Shown here one piece after another: positions 25,654-35,247 of a stretch of DNA of 64,000 bases. The stretch covers positions 1-64,000 of the forward strand of contig JBCCHJ010000001.1 of assembly GCA_039028795.1 (NCBI GenBank). The letters run 5' to 3'. The notes under the pieces are model-generated. The model saw nothing but the letters and a program-made list of their open reading frames with translations. It had not been told where the DNA came from and made no database searches. Origin of the DNA: Thermohalobaculum sp039028795 (GTDB lineage Bacteria > Pseudomonadota > Alphaproteobacteria > Rhodobacterales > Rhodobacteraceae). A program made the position numbers and the translations under genes. Position 1 is the first letter of the stretch. The number at the start of each line of letters is the position of its first letter.

Positions 25654-26853
25654 GTGGCTATTCGCGACTTTTTCGACCGTATCGAGCCGCATTTCGTGAA
25701 GGGCGGAAAGTGGGAGCGGTACTTCCCCATCTACGAGATGGTCGAGAGTTTCCTCTACACGCCAAAGACGGTCACCACCGTCGCCCCGCACGCCCGATCC
25801 TATATCGATATGAAGCGCATCATGACATATGTCGTGATCGCGACATTCCCATGCATCCTGATGGGACTCTACAATGTTGGCTATCAGGCCAATCTGGCCC
25901 TGGCCAACTTCGAGCCGACAGGATGGCGCGCCTGGCTGATCGATCTGTTGGGGATCGGCTTCAACCCGTCGAACCCGTTTGCGAACGTGGTTCACGGGGC
26001 GCTCTACTTCCTACCGATCTATATAACGACCCTGGTTGCAGGCGGCGTTTTCGAGGTGATCTTCGCGACTATTCGAAAGCATGAGGTAAACGAAGGTTTC
26101 CTTGTTTCTTCAATGCTTTATGCCTTGATTTTGCCAGCCACCACTCCGTTATGGCAAGTGGCACTGGGCATCATATTTGGCGTTGTAATTGGCAAGGAAG
26201 TCTTTGGTGGGACTGGAAAAAATTTCCTTAACCCTGCGCTGACTGGACGTGCATTCCTTTACTTCGCCTATCCGGCCCAGCTATCGGGCGATAGCGTATG
26301 GGTGCCGGTGGATGGGTTCACCGGCGCGACCGCTTTGGCAGTTACTGCAGCCGAAGGAATGGACCAGCTTGCCGCCCGGGGTATGACGTGGTGGGACAGC
26401 TTCATCGGATTTGTGCCCGGGTCGATTGGCGAGACCTCGACGCTTGCTTGTTTCCTGGGCCTTGTGTTCCTGCTCGCAACAAAGATCGCGAATTACCGCA
26501 TGGTAGTCGGGTGCCTTGGCGGCATGATCGGCTTTTCGCTGCTTTTGAACTGGGTCGGTTCGGACAGTAATCCAATGTTTGCAATGCCCTGGTATTGGCA
26601 TCTTGTATTGGGTGGGTATGCGTTCGGGCTTGTCTTCATGGTTACCGAGCCGGTGTCGGGTTCTCATACCAATCTTGGTCGCTACATATATGGGGCTTTG
26701 ATTGGTTTCATGGTTGTCATGATCCGCGTGATCAACCCGGCCTTTCCAGAGGGCATGATGCTGGCGATTCTGTTTGGAAACGTCTTTGCACCTTTGATCG
26801 ACTACTTTGTCGTTCAAGCCAACATCAGACGCAGGGCGCGACGCAATGCCTGA
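25654..26853 (+). CDS. nqrB: Na+-NQR subunit B
   Basis: The main membrane subunit, 399 residues with about ten helices, starting at a GTG preceded by GGAGGGG. The FMN attachment motif GFTGATAL lies at 221-228, so Thr226 is the expected flavinylated residue. The conserved FGGTGKNFLNPALTGRAFLY segment (184-203) and VTEPVSGSHTNLGRYIYG are present. The gene overlaps nqrC by eight bases. Confidence 0.97.
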   Translation: MAIRDFFDRIEPHFVKGGKWERYFPIYEMVESFLYTPKTVTTVAPHARSYIDMKRIMTYVVIATFPCILMGLYNVGYQANLALANFEPTGWRAWLIDLLGIGFNPSNPFANVVHGALYFLPIYITTLVAGGVFEVIFATIRKHEVNEGFLVSSMLYALILPATTPLWQVALGIIFGVVIGKEVFGGTGKNFLNPALTGRAFLYFAYPAQLSGDSVWVPVDGFTGATALAVTAAEGMDQLAARGMTWWDSFIGFVPGSIGETSTLACFLGLVFLLATKIANYRMVVGCLGGMIGFSLLLNWVGSDSNPMFAMPWYWHLVLGGYAFGLVFMVTEPVSGSHTNLGRYIYGALIGFMVVMIRVINPAFPEGMMLAILFGNVFAPLIDYFVVQANIRRRARRNA

Positions 26854-27664
26854 CGAAGATCAGACCCCGCAGAAACCGAAAGGTTTCTTCCGCCGTTTCC
26901 TGGAGCTTCCGCCGGATTCGGTGCCGAAGACGGTCTTCGTCGCCGTATCGCTTTGCCTTGTCGCTTCTATGGTCGTGTCTGCAGCAGCCGTTGCATTGCG
27001 CCCAACACAGGCCGTCAATGCGCTGAAGGATAAGCAGATCAACATTCTGCAGGTCGCCGGCATCTATGATCCGAACAAGGATGTGATCGAATCCTTTGCT
27101 GCTTTTGAGCCGCACGTTCTGGAGTTGGCGACCGGCGCGTTCACCGAGGATTTCGATGCGGCCACTTTCGATGACCGGGCCGCTGCGGATGACCCGGAGA
27201 CATCGATCGCGCTGGTCGATGATCCGGCAGGCATCGGTCGCCAAAGCAAGTTCGTAACCGTTTATTTGTTGCGCGATGATGCAGACCAGATCGACAAGGT
27301 GATCCTGCCGCTCCATGGCTATGGGCTATGGTCGACGCTTTATGGCTTCATCGCATTGGAAGCGAATGGCAATGATATTTTCGGGCTGCAATTCTATGAT
27401 CATGCGGAAACACCCGGTTTAGGGGCCGAGGTCGACAATCCGCGCTGGACGGCCCAGTGGAAGGGCAAAAAGCTTGCTGATGACAGCGGCGAATTGCAGA
27501 TCAGCGTAACAAAATCGGTTCCGCCAGCTGGGAAAGACTATCATATCGATGCATTGGCAGGTGCCACTCTCACAACTGTGGGAGTACATAATCTAGTCAA
27601 TTTCTGGATGGGTGAAACAGGTTACAAGCCCTTTCTGGAGAACTTACGAGCGGGGAACCTGTGA
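26846..27664 (+). CDS. nqrC: Na+-NQR subunit C
   Basis: A 272-residue subunit with one N-terminal membrane helix (about 29-52) and a periplasmic FMN-binding domain. The motif DALAGATLTT ends the domain, and Thr241 in AGAT is the ApbE target. The start at 26846 (MPDEDQTPQKPKG) overlaps the nqrB end by eight bases. The upstream in-frame ATG at 26807 lies inside nqrB and is rejected. Confidence 0.96.
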   Translation: MPDEDQTPQKPKGFFRRFLELPPDSVPKTVFVAVSLCLVASMVVSAAAVALRPTQAVNALKDKQINILQVAGIYDPNKDVIESFAAFEPHVLELATGAFTEDFDAATFDDRAAADDPETSIALVDDPAGIGRQSKFVTVYLLRDDADQIDKVILPLHGYGLWSTLYGFIALEANGNDIFGLQFYDHAETPGLGAEVDNPRWTAQWKGKKLADDSGELQISVTKSVPPAGKDYHIDALAGATLTTVGVHNLVNFWMGETGYKPFLENLRAGNL

Positions 27665-28317
27665 TGGCGCATAAGCGCAGAGAAATGCTGCTTGATCCGC
27701 TGGTCGATAACAATCCGATCACGCTGCAGGTGCTGGGCATCTGCTCCGCGCTGGCGGTGACCTCTTCGCTGTCTGTCTCGTTTGTGATGGCGATTGCCGT
27801 GATCTTTGTGACTGGCTTCTCGTCAATGTTCATCTCGATGATCCGAAGCCAAATCCCCGGTTCTATACGTATCATCGTTCAGATGGTGATCATCGCCTCT
27901 ATGGTGATCCTGGTGGACCAGGTTCTAAAGGCATATGCCTATGAGATATCGAAAACGCTTTCGGTGTTTGTTGGGCTGATCATCACGAACTGCATCGTGA
28001 TGGGGCGGGCTGAAGCATTCGCGATGAAGAATCCGCCGATCGAGAGTTTTATCGATGGCGTTGGCAACGGGCTCGGCTATGGCCTGATACTGATGCTGGT
28101 CGGGTTTATCCGCGAACTCTTCGGCTCTGGCAGCCTCTTTGGCATCACCATCCTCGAAACGGTGAATAATGGCGGCTGGTATGTGCCGAATGGCATGCTT
28201 TTGCTGCCGCCGTCTGCATTCTTCATAATCGGTCTGATCATATGGGCCTTCCGGTCCTGGAAACCGGAGCAGGTCGAAGAGCGCGAATATAAGATCCAGA
28301 CGGTCGAGGCGCACTGA
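27664..28317 (+). CDS. nqrD: Na+-NQR subunit D
   Basis: A 217-residue membrane subunit with six helices. With NqrE it holds an intramembrane iron centre, and a conserved Cys pair is seen (ITNCIVMGRAEAFA in the middle, GICSALAVTSS near the N-terminus). The start overlaps the nqrC stop; GTG at 27661 and ATG at 27664 are both possible. LDPLVDNNPITLQVLGICSA is the family N-terminus. Confidence 0.96.
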   Translation: MAHKRREMLLDPLVDNNPITLQVLGICSALAVTSSLSVSFVMAIAVIFVTGFSSMFISMIRSQIPGSIRIIVQMVIIASMVILVDQVLKAYAYEISKTLSVFVGLIITNCIVMGRAEAFAMKNPPIESFIDGVGNGLGYGLILMLVGFIRELFGSGSLFGITILETVNNGGWYVPNGMLLLPPSAFFIIGLIIWAFRSWKPEQVEEREYKIQTVEAH

Positions 28318-28925
28318 TGGAAGCCTTGATCTCCCTCGCAGTGAAGGCGATCTTCGTCGAGAATCTGGCGCTGTCCTTCTTTTTGGGCATGTGCACATTC
28401 ATCGCCGTGTCGAAGAAAATTTCGACCGCGATTGGTCTGGGTATCTCGGTAATGATCGTTCAATCGATCACGGTCCCGGCCAATAATCTGATCCTCAGCT
28501 ACTTGTTGGCACCGGGTGCTTTGGCATGGGCAGGTTTCCCCGAAGTGGATCTGACGTTCCTGGGACTTATTTCCTATATCGGCGTGATCGCGGCGTTGGT
28601 TCAGATCCTGGAGATGGTGCTCGATAAGTACTTCCCGCCGCTTTACAACGCTTTGGGTGTCTTCCTGCCGTTGATCACCGTGAACTGCGCCATCCTGGGT
28701 GGGTCGCTCTTCATGGTCGAGCGGGATTACGACTTCACAGAATCCGTGACATACGGCATGTCATCGGGCTTTGGGTGGGCCCTTGCCATCGCTGCCATGG
28801 CAGGCGTGCGCGAAAAGCTGAAATACTCCGACATCCCCGACGGTCTTCAGGGCCTAGGCATTACCTTCATCACCGCGGGCCTTATGGCGATGGCCTTCAT
28901 GTCATTCTCTGGCGTGAAACTCTGA
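28317..28925 (+). CDS. nqrE: Na+-NQR subunit E
   Basis: A 202-residue, six-helix partner of NqrD. Conserved stretches are FVENLALSFFLGMCTF (with a cluster Cys), TVNCAILGGSLFM (the second Cys), and the final GLMAMAFMSFSGV. Its ATG shares one base with the nqrD stop. Length and order match known operons. Confidence 0.96.
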   Translation: MEALISLAVKAIFVENLALSFFLGMCTFIAVSKKISTAIGLGISVMIVQSITVPANNLILSYLLAPGALAWAGFPEVDLTFLGLISYIGVIAALVQILEMVLDKYFPPLYNALGVFLPLITVNCAILGGSLFMVERDYDFTESVTYGMSSGFGWALAIAAMAGVREKLKYSDIPDGLQGLGITFITAGLMAMAFMSFSGVKL

Positions 28926-28937
28926 AAGGTTAAGCAC

Positions 28938-30161
28938 GTGGCAACTTTCGGTCTTGGGATTATCCTCTTCACGCTGATCGTCCTCGCGTTGGTCTCGATA
29001 ATTCTTGCAGCGCGGTCGCGCCTTGTCTCCAGCGGCAATGTCAATATTACCATCAACGGCGAAAAGACGATCTCGGTTCCCGCGGGTGGTAAGCTGCTAC
29101 AGACGCTGGCCGAACAAAAGCTTTTCGTGCCATCTGCATGCGGCGGCGGTGGAACGTGCGCTCAATGCCGGGTGAAAATTCACGCAGGCGGGGGATCGAT
29201 CCTGCCCACCGAAGAAAGCCATATCACCAAACGCGAAGCCGCGTGCGGGGACCGGCTTTCCTGCCAGGTTGCCGTCAAACAGGATATGGAAGTCGAAGTC
29301 CCGGAAGAGGTTTTCGGCGTCAAAAAGTGGGAATGCACCGTCCGATCCAACGAAAACGTTGCAACGTTTATCAAGGCGCTGGTTCTGGAACTGCCTGAAG
29401 GTGAGGACGTGAACTTCCGCGCCGGCGGCTACATTCAGATCGAAGCACCGGCGCACCAAGTCGAATACAGCCAATTCGATGTCGAGGACGAGTATCGCGA
29501 GGACTGGGACAAGTTCAATCTCTGGCAGTACAAATCGACGGTTGATGAACCGATCGAGCGGGCGTATTCGATGGCAAATTATCCCGAGGAAAAGGGCATG
29601 ATCATGCTCAATGTCCGGGTTGCCTCGCCGCCGCCGGGCTCTGACGGGATCCCGCCGGGCAAGATGTCGTCCTATATCTTCAATCTGAAGCCGGGCGACA
29701 AAGTCACGATCTCGGGTCCGTTTGGTGAATTTTTCGCCCGCGAGACCGAGAAGGAAATGGTCTTTATCGGCGGTGGCGCAGGCATGGCGCCGATGCGCAG
29801 CCATATCTTCGACCAGCTAAAACGGCTGAAGAACCGCGATCGCAAGATCACTTTCTGGTACGGTGCGCGGTCGAAGAAAGAGATGTTCTTCGTAGAAGAC
29901 TTCGACGAACTCGCAGCAGAATTCCCGAACTTCACCTGGCACGTCGCCCTTTCCGACGCGATGGAGGAAGATCAGTGGGAAGGCTATACCGGTTTCATCC
30001 ATAACGTCCTGCACGATGAATATCTGAAGGACCACCCGGCGCCTGAAGACTGCGAATACTATATGTGCGGTCCGCCGATTATGAACTCGTCCTGCATCAA
30101 CATGCTGCTGGAGCTTGGCGTGGATCGCGAAGACATCATGTTGGATGACTTCGGCGGATAA
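28938..30161 (+). CDS. nqrF: Na+-NQR subunit F (NADH dehydrogenase subunit)
   Basis: The electron-entry subunit, 407 residues, starting at GTG. One membrane helix (about 3-25) is followed by a 2Fe-2S ferredoxin domain with cysteines 68, 74, 77 and 109 (ACGGGGTCAQC). A FAD domain (RAYSMANYPEE) and an NADH-binding domain (FIGGGAGMAPMRSHI, YYMCGPPIMN) complete it. It takes hydride from NADH and passes electrons through FAD and the cluster to the other subunits. Last gene of the operon. Confidence 0.97.
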   Translation: MATFGLGIILFTLIVLALVSIILAARSRLVSSGNVNITINGEKTISVPAGGKLLQTLAEQKLFVPSACGGGGTCAQCRVKIHAGGGSILPTEESHITKREAACGDRLSCQVAVKQDMEVEVPEEVFGVKKWECTVRSNENVATFIKALVLELPEGEDVNFRAGGYIQIEAPAHQVEYSQFDVEDEYREDWDKFNLWQYKSTVDEPIERAYSMANYPEEKGMIMLNVRVASPPPGSDGIPPGKMSSYIFNLKPGDKVTISGPFGEFFARETEKEMVFIGGGAGMAPMRSHIFDQLKRLKNRDRKITFWYGARSKKEMFFVEDFDELAAEFPNFTWHVALSDAMEEDQWEGYTGFIHNVLHDEYLKDHPAPEDCEYYMCGPPIMNSSCINMLLELGVDREDIMLDDFGG

Positions 30162-30192
30162 CCGCAGACCAACATCTCCAACTCACAGGCTT

Positions 30193-31254
30193 TCAGATCG
30201 GCGCAGACCAGAATCCGGAAATACGAAGGCGCGAAGCGTCGAAGCCGGCAGATTTTGCCGCATCACGCAAATGCTTAGCGTCCCTTTTTTCACCGGCGAA
30301 CCAGATGTGCGAGCCCGCATGCCGGTTCATTGCTTCAAACGTGGCGTCGGCGATTTTTTCGCCGCTTGATCGCGCAAGCCAGCGAAGCTGAATGTTGGCA
30401 GGCGCGGTGATCGGATAGTCGCAGGCAGCGCCCTCTTCCGATTCCAGCAACACCTCGCCGGTTGCGTCAGTGGGAAGGTTCTCCAGAAGCCGCGCCGCGG
30501 CGGGAAACCCTGTCTCATCAGTGGCCATCAGAACTTTGTTTGCCCGCAACAATCCACCGCCGGATGGGCCGACAAGCCCGACCACATTGCGCTCTCGATT
30601 TCCCTGCATGGCTTCCCGCGCCCATTCCGTTGTGCGACCACCATCATGAAGATAGACATCGGTAACAAGTGTGCCTGCGGCATGATCCGCGGAACGTGTG
30701 GTGTAGACGGGCTTATGGGGCGCACCCGGTCCGTCGGGCCATTTAATCGAACCGTTTGCCGCGACTGTCGGCCACTCCGGCTCCGCATGCTTTGGCGGTT
30801 GGACCAACCGAAAGTGGATCGCATCGTCACCATGGGTCGAGATTTCCTCGCCCTCCAGCGTTACCCGCAAGAATACGCGACCGAGCTGCTCGACATTTGT
30901 CACGCGGACAAACTGGAAGTTCGCGGGCAGGCTGCCTTCGGTATCGCCGTCTGACCAGCGCATGGCTCTTGCAACGTCCGGCATCGTGGCACGCATTTGC
31001 TGAATCACGGCGTTCTTCATCACAAAGAGCCACCGCGCGTCCTTCGCCGCGACCATCCCGGCAGTTTCTGCCGAGGTGCCGGGGCGGAGACCAATCAGCC
31101 CGTGCGCGGTCACCACTGTCAGGTGACCGGGAGAATCTTCCAAAACCTGTAACTTTGCCGCCGTGGCCTGGGTCAGGATCATCTGCCGCATGACGGGGTA
31201 AGTCACCCCTGGCAGATCAGCCTGCGATTCATGGGGATAGTTCGTGTGGGACAT
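30193..31254 (-). CDS. Siderophore-interacting FAD protein with N-terminal DUF2218-like domain
   Basis: A 353-residue cytoplasmic ferric-siderophore reductase candidate. The C-terminal two thirds is the ViuB/SIP fold: FAD-binding RVFLRVTLEG, HFRLVQPP and TTRSADHAAGTLVTDVYLH, then GPSGGG and an NAD(P)-side domain (ATDETGFPAAARLLENLP, WFAGEKRDAKHLR). The first 110 residues resemble DUF2218, a haem- or iron-linked domain often encoded separately. The gene is convergent with nqrF. No siderophore receptor or ABC transporter is in the window. Confidence 0.85.
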   Translation of the reverse strand: MSHTNYPHESQADLPGVTYPVMRQMILTQATAAKLQVLEDSPGHLTVVTAHGLIGLRPGTSAETAGMVAAKDARWLFVMKNAVIQQMRATMPDVARAMRWSDGDTEGSLPANFQFVRVTNVEQLGRVFLRVTLEGEEISTHGDDAIHFRLVQPPKHAEPEWPTVAANGSIKWPDGPGAPHKPVYTTRSADHAAGTLVTDVYLHDGGRTTEWAREAMQGNRERNVVGLVGPSGGGLLRANKVLMATDETGFPAAARLLENLPTDATGEVLLESEEGAACDYPITAPANIQLRWLARSSGEKIADATFEAMNRHAGSHIWFAGEKRDAKHLRDAAKSAGFDASRLRISGFWSAPI

Positions 31255-31415
31255 GCAGCAGCCTCCGTTGGCAACATCGATGCTGGCTCTTGGAAGGGCT
31301 TGCGGTCCAATACCTAGGGCGCCTTGATACCGATACCAAGGGTGAAAGCTTACGCGAAGTCTGGACCTTCAAATCACCGGTGGACTGCGGCAGCACAAAG
31401 TTTAAGTCTAATGCC

Positions 31416-32021
31416 ATGACAATTCGACAAGACCGATCAGAGCGTTTGCCATGGGACGCAGTCCGGCAAGGCGGCGCCCGTGTCGAAACGACGCTAGAGG
31501 TGCTGAACCGGGACCCATATCTCTGTCTTGCAGATCTCCAATTGAACATTCTGTCGGTGTTCGATGATCTCAAATACGATCGTGCCGACGCCGATATCTT
31601 ATCGCCCGCAATGCGCAATCACGCGATCAGAAAACTGCGCGAAATCGGGTTTCGTCAAAAATCCGGCACGGTTCTGGTTCACGAGGAAGCGGACATACGC
31701 TTCTTGATCCCCAAGTTTCACGCCCTGGGCGCCTCGCCTTTCGACATTGCCCGGTACACGAAAAAGCGCGAGCAGGATTTCTATCTGCTGACGCCCACTC
31801 AAACCGCATGCCAATTTGTCGATCAATACCCATTGGATGAAGCGGTTGAGCGGACCAAGGCGCTGATTGCGACGCAACCGATCAATCTCTATCGATTGAT
31901 GGACTATCTAGAACGCACAACTCAGCATCAAAATTTCCGGCAAGCCATCGGTCACCTTAGGTTCGTTCAACGAACGGCTATTGAATCCGAACCTTTATGC
32001 CGTCGCCGGGCGCTCGGGTAA
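31416..32021 (+). CDS. Hypothetical protein
   Basis: A 201-residue soluble protein of unknown function with no signal peptide or membrane helix. The ATG at 31416 (MTIRQDRSERLPWDAV) is the likely start. The open frame to 31290 adds sequence that looks non-coding. Helix-rich stretches (LSPAMRNHAIRKLREIGF, ASPFDIARYTKKREQDFY) and a basic C-terminus (CRRRALG) could suit a nucleic-acid or protein-binding role, but nothing specific is recognised. There is no clear ribosome-binding site. Confidence 0.55.
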   Translation: MTIRQDRSERLPWDAVRQGGARVETTLEVLNRDPYLCLADLQLNILSVFDDLKYDRADADILSPAMRNHAIRKLREIGFRQKSGTVLVHEEADIRFLIPKFHALGASPFDIARYTKKREQDFYLLTPTQTACQFVDQYPLDEAVERTKALIATQPINLYRLMDYLERTTQHQNFRQAIGHLRFVQRTAIESEPLCRRRALG

Positions 32022-32109
32022 AACTTCACACAATCACTATCAATCAGGGCCTTGTCGTCTGTGGGCTGACTGATATGCGTAGTGAAAGATCTCAGAATAG
32101 GATCCCTAC

Positions 32110-33153
32110 ATGCGACGTACCCAACTCGGCCGCTCTGGCATCGAGGTCAGCGCTTTCTGTCTTGGAACCATGACCTTCGGGACAAATACCGAAGAAGGCG
32201 AAGGTTTCCGTCAATTGGATGCAAGCCTGGACTATGGCATCGATTTTCTGGACACAGCCGAGATGTATCCGGTGAATCCGGTCCGAAAAGAAACTGTCGG
32301 TCTGACGGAACAGATCATCGGGCGCTGGATCGCCAAGACCGGTCGGCGTCAGGACTACGTAATCGCGACGAAATGCGCAGGCCAGAACGATTCCTTCGTG
32401 CGGGAAGGTCAGCCGGTCGACGCCAAAAGCATCCGGGCGGCATGCGAACAGTCGCTGCAACGGCTGCAGACGGATTACATTGACCTCTACCAACTGCACT
32501 GGCCCAACCGCGGTTCATACCATTTTCGGCAGATCTGGAGCTATGATCCCGCCGGTCAGGACCGGGCGAAAACGGTCCAGCATATGGAAGACGTTATGGG
32601 TGCGCTTGCGGATCTCTCGCGCGAAGGCAAGCTGCGGGCATTCGGGCTTTCAAACGAGAGTGCCTGGGGAACGGCGCAATGGCTGGGGGCGGGCGAACGG
32701 ACCGGTGGGCCGCGTATCGCATCGATACAGAATGAATATTCCTATCTCTGCCGCATGCCATATGACGCTGATATGGCAGAACTTGGCGTGAACGAAGATG
32801 TCACGCTTCTGGCGTTTTCTCCGCTCGCTACGGGATTCGTGACCGGCAAGTATTTGGATGGTGCGTTGCCTCAGGGCTCACGCCACCAGGTCGCAGGGGG
32901 ATCTCCTCGATCTTCGCCCAGGCTGGACACTGCGGTGCGCGGTTATCTGGATGTCGCTGAAAAGCATGCTGTTGATCCCGTCCACATGGCGTTGGCTTTT
33001 TGTTTACAGCGCCCGTTCCCATGCGTCCCGATCTTTGGTGCGACGACCGTTGCCCAGCTTGATCACATCGCGGAGGGTTCGGACATCGTGCTGAGCGAAG
33101 ACGCTATATCAGATTTGGCAGCAGTGCATCGTGCGCACCCTATGCCATTCTAA
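32110..33153 (+). CDS. Aldo/keto reductase, Tas-like
   Basis: A 347-residue NADP(H)-dependent TIM-barrel oxidoreductase. The order and length match E. coli Tas: SAFCLGTMTFG, GIDFLDTAEMYPVNPVRKET (catalytic Asp and Tyr), VIATKCAG (catalytic Lys), LQTDYIDLYQLHWPNR (catalytic His), and the C-terminal PIFGATTVAQLD cofactor segment. The natural substrate of this group is not settled. Confidence 0.9.
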   Translation: MRRTQLGRSGIEVSAFCLGTMTFGTNTEEGEGFRQLDASLDYGIDFLDTAEMYPVNPVRKETVGLTEQIIGRWIAKTGRRQDYVIATKCAGQNDSFVREGQPVDAKSIRAACEQSLQRLQTDYIDLYQLHWPNRGSYHFRQIWSYDPAGQDRAKTVQHMEDVMGALADLSREGKLRAFGLSNESAWGTAQWLGAGERTGGPRIASIQNEYSYLCRMPYDADMAELGVNEDVTLLAFSPLATGFVTGKYLDGALPQGSRHQVAGGSPRSSPRLDTAVRGYLDVAEKHAVDPVHMALAFCLQRPFPCVPIFGATTVAQLDHIAEGSDIVLSEDAISDLAAVHRAHPMPF

Positions 33154-33190
33154 AACTTAATGTATTGCCGATGCACCCGCTAATATGGGC

Positions 33191-33589
33191 TCAAGCCATC
33201 GCATTGTAGACGAAGAAGCCGGCGACCGATGCCAGGGCAGACAGCCCGGCGCCCCAGGCCACGTCGATCACCGCCATGTGCATCGTCCAGCCTTTCAAAG
33301 TGGCGAGGTTTGTTGTCTCGTACGTGCCGTATGCGATGCACCCTAGCAGAGCGCCATGCAAGGCCGCGACGACCCATGATTGCGATGCAATGGCCGGAGT
33401 GACTGCAAAAAACACCAAGCCCGCGACGTAAAGAACAAAGAACACCAGGGCAGCGCCCATTTTAGGGTCGTCCAGCATTATGGTTCCGATACTACGCACA
33501 AATATTGGGCGCATCACTGATTTGATCCACAAAAGATCGATCACCAGGAAAAGGGCAAGCGTGGCTAAATAGCTGGCAAGGTATTCCAT
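33191..33589 (-). CDS. DUF2177 family membrane protein
   Basis: A 132-residue inner-membrane protein with four hydrophobic helices. It begins MEYLASYLATLALFLVIDLLWI and contains GCIAYGTYETTNLATLKGWT, the hallmark of DUF2177. The function of the family is unknown. It lies between the aldo/keto reductase and ppsR. Homologues elsewhere often sit near photolyase-type or light-responsive genes, which is general knowledge and not shown here. Confidence 0.8.
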   Translation of the reverse strand: MEYLASYLATLALFLVIDLLWIKSVMRPIFVRSIGTIMLDDPKMGAALVFFVLYVAGLVFFAVTPAIASQSWVVAALHGALLGCIAYGTYETTNLATLKGWTMHMAVIDVAWGAGLSALASVAGFFVYNAMA

Positions 33590-33733
33590 CGAAATCCTTT
33601 CGATCCGATCTAAAGCGACGATTGCTGTCTGGGTTTGAAGTGCTGTTGCCGGTTATACGCAGCAAAGCCCGGATTGGATCAGTGCAGCCGTAAGTTATGG
33701 ACGAACTGAAATAGGAGCGTCCCAGAGAGCCGT

Positions 33734-35095
33734 CTACTGCACCTTATGCTGATGCATTTTCAGATAGAGGCTTTGTCGGCTGAGCCCTAAAATTTGTGCT
33801 GCGGCGGCACGGTTGTTGCCGGTCAAACGTAATGCAGCACTGATGCAACGGCTTTCGATGATGTCGGTAGATCTGCGCACCAAAGTCTTCATCGGCGCAG
33901 TGCCAACCAAGTCCGTCAGTTCATCATCAGGCGATCCCAGGCCCTTAGAGGCGTTGGGTACCCCATCGGTCAATGGTTTAAAGACAAATCCGTATCCTGA
34001 AGCCTGACCGGGTTCCACAGAAATCATCGAGATATGTAAGTCTTCAATACCCGGGATGTACCCTTCCAATGCACTCAACGATGTCAGGAACCGCCCATGC
34101 GTATCGGCCTGTTGCTGTGCAAGGGCGAATGCACCTGCCGGGATCGAAAGCACGTCGTTCACAGACCGGCCGGTTGCCGTGTGGTCCGGGGTCAGGTCAG
34201 CGAATGCGTCGTTTACCCAGGTGACGATACCGCCTGAGTTCGTAAGCAGAAACGGCACGGCGATTTTGCGAAGTACTGCGATCGCAGCATGGTGTTTGCC
34301 TTGAGGCGCGGCAGACGCCTGCTCTGACAGGCGGACCACTAACATGGATTGTTCCTGGCCACGGATCGACTGGATAGTCAGATGAATCGTTTCGCCGGTC
34401 CTTTTCGTCCGGACAGGCTGGCGCGTAACATCGCGGAAAGTCATGCCATTTCCGAACGGTTCCGGCTTATCGCCAGTCTGAACGAAATGTTCCGACAGTT
34501 GCGATCCGATTAGCGCATCGACCGGCTGGTCCAACAGTCGCGATGCAATCCCGTTGGCTTCTTCGATCATCCCGGTCGCCGCGCTTACCATCAGCAAACC
34601 TTCGACGACGGTCTCAAACAAGTGCTGGTAATTTTCCGCCGAGCTGGGCCCTTTCGGTCTTTCGGCCCTGGAAATCTCGGCACCGACGGCCTGCTCAAGC
34701 AAGGTGGTGTTTATGGTCAGCGCCGTTCCGATGACGATGACGTTCTTTCCATCCCCGGCCAAATGCGCTGTATAGTTCGCGTGACTATCGTTCCGAATAA
34801 GATCAGAGTGTCTAATCCGCACGTTTTGCGTGGACTTACCTGTACGTGCGGCTTCGATAAGACTCATCATCGCAGGAACGCTGTCTGGGTGAACGAGCTC
34901 GGTGATCGAGTGGCCGTCTAGCTTCGCTGCATGATTTGCTTCTGTGCGGTCGCGGATGGTTGCACGTTCCACATCGCCGTCTGGCCAAACGTGAAATACG
35001 AAGTCTGCACAATCCAGGATCATCTGCGCTGATACCAGTTTGGCAGATCGGCTTAGACTTTCGAATGTCGTTGCCTTGGTCAACAGATGTTCCAC
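33734..35095 (-). CDS. ppsR: Photosynthesis repressor PpsR/CrtJ
   Basis: The master redox- and light-responsive repressor of photosystem genes, 453 residues, slightly shorter than Rhodobacter PpsR. There are PAS-like domains at about 155-250 and 272-380, and a Fis-type helix-turn-helix at about 425-450 (AAAQILGLSRQSLYLKMHQ). Of the two cysteines used for the redox switch in Rhodobacter, only the one in the DNA-binding part is present (Cys417). The only other Cys is at 29, and none lies near position 251. Four promoters in this window carry TGT-N12-ACA operators. It is divergent from the heme oxygenase-phytochrome operon. Confidence 0.95.
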   Translation of the reverse strand: MEHLLTKATTFESLSRSAKLVSAQMILDCADFVFHVWPDGDVERATIRDRTEANHAAKLDGHSITELVHPDSVPAMMSLIEAARTGKSTQNVRIRHSDLIRNDSHANYTAHLAGDGKNVIVIGTALTINTTLLEQAVGAEISRAERPKGPSSAENYQHLFETVVEGLLMVSAATGMIEEANGIASRLLDQPVDALIGSQLSEHFVQTGDKPEPFGNGMTFRDVTRQPVRTKRTGETIHLTIQSIRGQEQSMLVVRLSEQASAAPQGKHHAAIAVLRKIAVPFLLTNSGGIVTWVNDAFADLTPDHTATGRSVNDVLSIPAGAFALAQQQADTHGRFLTSLSALEGYIPGIEDLHISMISVEPGQASGYGFVFKPLTDGVPNASKGLGSPDDELTDLVGTAPMKTLVRRSTDIIESRCISAALRLTGNNRAAAAQILGLSRQSLYLKMHQHKVQ

Positions 35096-35247
35096 TCAGA
35101 TGGGCTCTGTGACGTGCGAGCTCTACTACGTACTATATACACAATAGTCTCAGTTCGGCAAAATTGACAGTGAAACTGCCTAAAAAAATTTACACAAATG
35201 ATTGCTTAGGGCCTTTTCTTCGCAACCTGCAATGTTAGCATCGCTTT

